Assembly (NCBI GenBank): GCA_013815575.1
Contig: JACDFX010000090.1
Location: 1-6,901 of the forward strand
Direction of reading: 5' to 3'
Length of the DNA: 6,901 nt
Origin: Rubrobacter sp.
GTDB taxonomy: Bacteria; Actinomycetota; Rubrobacteria; Rubrobacterales; Rubrobacteraceae
Part shown: positions 4,547-6,901 of the stretch, piece after piece
Position numbering within the stretch: position 1 is the stretch's first letter
How the letters are laid out: every line of letters begins with the position of its first letter
Notes under the pieces: generated by a model
The model's input: the letters and a program-made list of their open reading frames with translations, nothing else
Databases searched by the model: none
What the model was told of the DNA's origin: nothing
Translations under genes and position numbers: made by a program

Positions 4547-6901
4547 ATGACGGAGACGGCCAGGCGGTACATGGGGAGCAGTGTGTTGCGCAAGGAAGAC
4601 CCGGCGCTTCTCACCGGGCACGCCGGCTTTACGGACGACATCCACCTGCCCGGGATGCTCCACTTCGCGCTGCTGCGCAGCCCCCACGCCCACGCGAAGC
4701 TCCTGTCCGTGGACGTCTCCGCCGCGAGGGAACGGCCCGGCGTCGTCGCGGTCTTTACCGGCGAGGACCTGGCGGAGGAGTGGGCCATCGGCATCCCGAC
4801 GGGCTGGCCGGTGACCGAAGACATCAAGATCCCGGACCACTGGCCCCTCGCCCGCGGCGAGGTCAACCATGCGGGCGACGGGGTGGCGGTGGTCGTGGCG
4901 ACCGACCGCTACAAGGCGCAGGATGCTCTTGAGTTCATAGACGTCGAGTACGAGGTGTTGCCGGTGGTGGTGGACGTTGAGGCGGCCCTCGAGGAGGGAT
5001 CCCCGCTCGTCCACGAGGAGTTCGGCACGAACGAGTGCTACACGTGGCCGCTCGGGACCGGGGACATAGACAAGGCCTTCGAAGAGGCTGACGTGGTCGT
5101 TAGTGGCCGGTACATCCAGCAGCGCCTGATCCCAAGCGCCATCGAGCCCCGCGCCGTGGTCGTCAACCCCGAGCCCGCGACCGGCGCCCTCACGGTCTAC
5201 TCCTCGACCCAGGTCCCGCACTTCGTCAAGGACATCCTCGCCCTCGTGTGCGGCGTCTCGGACACGAAGCTGCGCGTGGTCGCCCCAGACGTGGGCGGCG
5301 GGTTCGGCGGCAAGCTGAACGTCTACGCCGAGGAGGCCCTGGCACTGGCGCTAGCCCGCAGGCTCAAAACACCCGTCAAGTGGGTAGAGGACCGCTCGGA
5401 GAACCACCTGGCGAGCACCCACGGCCGCGGGCAGGTCCAGTACATCCAGCTCGCCGCGAAGCGCGACGGCAAGATCCTTGGCATGAAGGTCAAACTGCTC
5501 GCGGACATGGGCGCCTACCTGCAGCTCCTGACGCCCGGCATCGCCATCTTCGGCTCCTTCACCTACCCTGGCCTCTACACCTTCGACGCTTACTCCTTCG
5601 AATGCACCGGGGTCTTCACGAACTTGACGCCCACGGACGCCTACCGCGGGGCCGGCCGCTCGGAGGCCGCCTACGCCCACGAGCGCATCATGGACGACTT
5701 GGCGCGCGAACTGAACATGGACCCGGCCGAGCTTCGCATAAAGAACCTGATCCCCCCGTTCGACGAACCGACGACCACCCCGGCCGGTGTGATGTACGAC
5801 TCCGGCGACTACGAGACCTGCATGAGAAAGGCCCTGGATCTCGCCGGCTACGATGAGCTGCGCGCCGAACAACGCCGCCGCCGCGAGGCGGGAGACGTAA
5901 AGCAGTTGGGCGTCGGCATCGGCAACTTTACCGAGAGCGGCGGCCTCTCGCCCTCGAAGGTCGCGGCCGGCGTCCGCCTGCAGAGCGGCGGCTGGGAGGC
6001 CGCCTCCGTCCGGATGTTCGCCAGCGGCAAGGTCGAGGTCGTTACGGGCACCTCCCCCCACGGCCAGGGCCACGTTACCTCGTGGTCCCAGATCGCCGCT
6101 GACGCCTTCGGGGTCGACATCGACGACATCGAGGTCCTGCACGGCGACACCGCCGTTGCCCCTTACGGCCGCGACACCTACGGCTCCAGGAGCCTCGCGG
6201 TCGGCGGGGTGGCGTTGAGCCTCGCGTGCGACAAAGTCGTGGACAAGGCGAAGAAGATCGCGGCGCACATGCTCGAGGCCGCCGAGGGCGACATGGAGTT
6301 CGAGAACGGGCGCTTCTCCGTCGCGGGCTCACCTGGCACGAGCGTCTCCATCGGGGACGTCGCCGCCGCCGCGTACCTCGCGAGCGATCTGCCGGAGGGC
6401 ATGGAGCCGGTCCTGAGCGAGAGCCACTTCTTCGACCCGCCGAACTTTACCTGGCCGTACGGCACCCACGTCTGCGTCGTCGAGGTGGATACCGAGACCG
6501 GCGGGGTCACCATCCCGAAGTACGTCGCGGTCGACGACTGCGGGCCGGTGGTCAACCCGGCCATCGTGGACGGGCAGCTCCACGGCGGCATCGCCCAGGG
6601 CATAGCGCAGGCCCTCTACGAAGAGGCGGTCTACGACGCCGAGGGCAACCTCCGCACGGGGACCATGATGGACTACATGATCCCCGGCGCGCCGGAGATA
6701 CCGAACATGATCCTGGACCGCACCGAAACCCCATCGCCCACGAACCCGATGGGCGTAAAAGGCATCGGCGAGTCTGGCGCGATAGCCGCCCAACCGGCCG
6801 TGATAAACGCCGTGATCGACGCCCTCGGCCACCTCGGCGTCACCCACATAGACATGCCGGCCTCGCCGTGGAAGGTGTGGCGGGCGATCCAGGACGCCAG
6901 G
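4547..6901 (+). CDS. coxL: Form II CoxL-like molybdenum hydroxylase large subunit, runs off right edge
   Basis: This is the large, molybdenum-cofactor-binding subunit of the xanthine dehydrogenase / aerobic CO dehydrogenase family. Such enzymes hydroxylate substrates with water and pass electrons through 2Fe-2S and FAD subunits. A single open frame of 785 codons reaches the window end. Motifs include RLIPSAIEPRAVVV from 5126, DVGGGFGGK (G250-K256), the active-site loop AYRGAGR (365-371), TSPHGQGH with GQGH at 506-509, VLHGDTAVAPYG, TYGSRSLAVGG, and VKGIGESGA with the catalytic glutamate E742. True CO dehydrogenase (form I) has AYxCSFR, where Cys binds copper. Here that position is Gly368, so it is form II and the substrate is probably not CO. 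The end (HIDMPASPWKVWRAIQDAR) resembles the family C-terminus, so only a few residues may be missing. No small (CoxS) or medium (CoxM) subunit gene lies in the window, and they would be expected downstream. No signal peptide is seen, so it is cytosolic. Confidence 0.93.
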   Translation, partial: MTETARRYMGSSVLRKEDPALLTGHAGFTDDIHLPGMLHFALLRSPHAHAKLLSVDVSAARERPGVVAVFTGEDLAEEWAIGIPTGWPVTEDIKIPDHWPLARGEVNHAGDGVAVVVATDRYKAQDALEFIDVEYEVLPVVVDVEAALEEGSPLVHEEFGTNECYTWPLGTGDIDKAFEEADVVVSGRYIQQRLIPSAIEPRAVVVNPEPATGALTVYSSTQVPHFVKDILALVCGVSDTKLRVVAPDVGGGFGGKLNVYAEEALALALARRLKTPVKWVEDRSENHLASTHGRGQVQYIQLAAKRDGKILGMKVKLLADMGAYLQLLTPGIAIFGSFTYPGLYTFDAYSFECTGVFTNLTPTDAYRGAGRSEAAYAHERIMDDLARELNMDPAELRIKNLIPPFDEPTTTPAGVMYDSGDYETCMRKALDLAGYDELRAEQRRRREAGDVKQLGVGIGNFTESGGLSPSKVAAGVRLQSGGWEAASVRMFASGKVEVVTGTSPHGQGHVTSWSQIAADAFGVDIDDIEVLHGDTAVAPYGRDTYGSRSLAVGGVALSLACDKVVDKAKKIAAHMLEAAEGDMEFENGRFSVAGSPGTSVSIGDVAAAAYLASDLPEGMEPVLSESHFFDPPNFTWPYGTHVCVVEVDTETGGVTIPKYVAVDDCGPVVNPAIVDGQLHGGIAQGIAQALYEEAVYDAEGNLRTGTMMDYMIPGAPEIPNMILDRTETPSPTNPMGVKGIGESGAIAAQPAVINAVIDALGHLGVTHIDMPASPWKVWRAIQDAR

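Noticed and set aside
3257..5221. Long open minus-strand frame of about 650 codons opposite pxpC, pxpA, the carrier gene and the start of coxL
   Set aside because: It crosses four well-supported genes, has no recognisable domain, is rich in Arg, His, Leu and Gly in the way GC-rich antisense frames are, and has no better SD context. It is a shadow of third-position GC bias.
5351..6268. Minus-strand open frame of 305 codons opposite coxL
   Set aside because: It is antisense to continuous CoxL homology and has no recognisable motif.

Overview
The window is GC-rich and densely coding. It uses many TTG and GTG starts with purine-rich Shine-Dalgarno sites, and it also uses AUA and AGG codons. This fits a high-GC bacterium, probably Actinomycetota. 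A Rubrobacter-like lineage is my guess from codon flavour and gene content, not something the sequence proves.

Layout: two divergent transcription units meet in a roughly 115-bp intergenic region (1462-1577). Leftward, bioY (biotin ECF transporter S component, 919-1461) is followed by accC (biotin carboxylase, 1-859, running off the left edge). Rightward, five genes lie head to tail with an 11-bp overlap or gaps of 25-36 bp. They are a long PxpB/KipI-type protein (1578-2483), PxpC/KipA (2473-3447), PxpA/LamB-YcsF (3473-4246), a 78-residue biotin carrier protein (4274-4510), and a CoxL-type molybdenum hydroxylase large subunit (4547 to the right edge). The rightward unit has a very good sigma-A-type promoter (TTGACC, 17-bp spacer, TACTAT).

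How the genes may work together: PxpA, PxpB and PxpC are known as the ATP-dependent 5-oxoprolinase (lactamase). PxpB and PxpC are homologous to the carboxyltransferase part of urea carboxylase. Here they sit with a dedicated biotin carrier, a biotin carboxylase and a biotin importer, so a biotin-dependent carboxylation step is plausible. All three Pxp proteins depart from the canonical family at conserved positions. The operon also includes a molybdenum hydroxylase whose active-site loop is AYRGAGR (form II), so it is not a true CO dehydrogenase. My hypothesis is a catabolic module in which the molybdoenzyme hydroxylates a heterocycle or related compound, and the Pxp-like, biotin-assisted complex then opens or carboxylates the product. 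The substrate cannot be read from the sequence.

No RNA genes, mobile elements, CRISPR arrays or convincing terminators were seen. The only stretch without a gene that exceeds 60 bp is the divergent promoter region.
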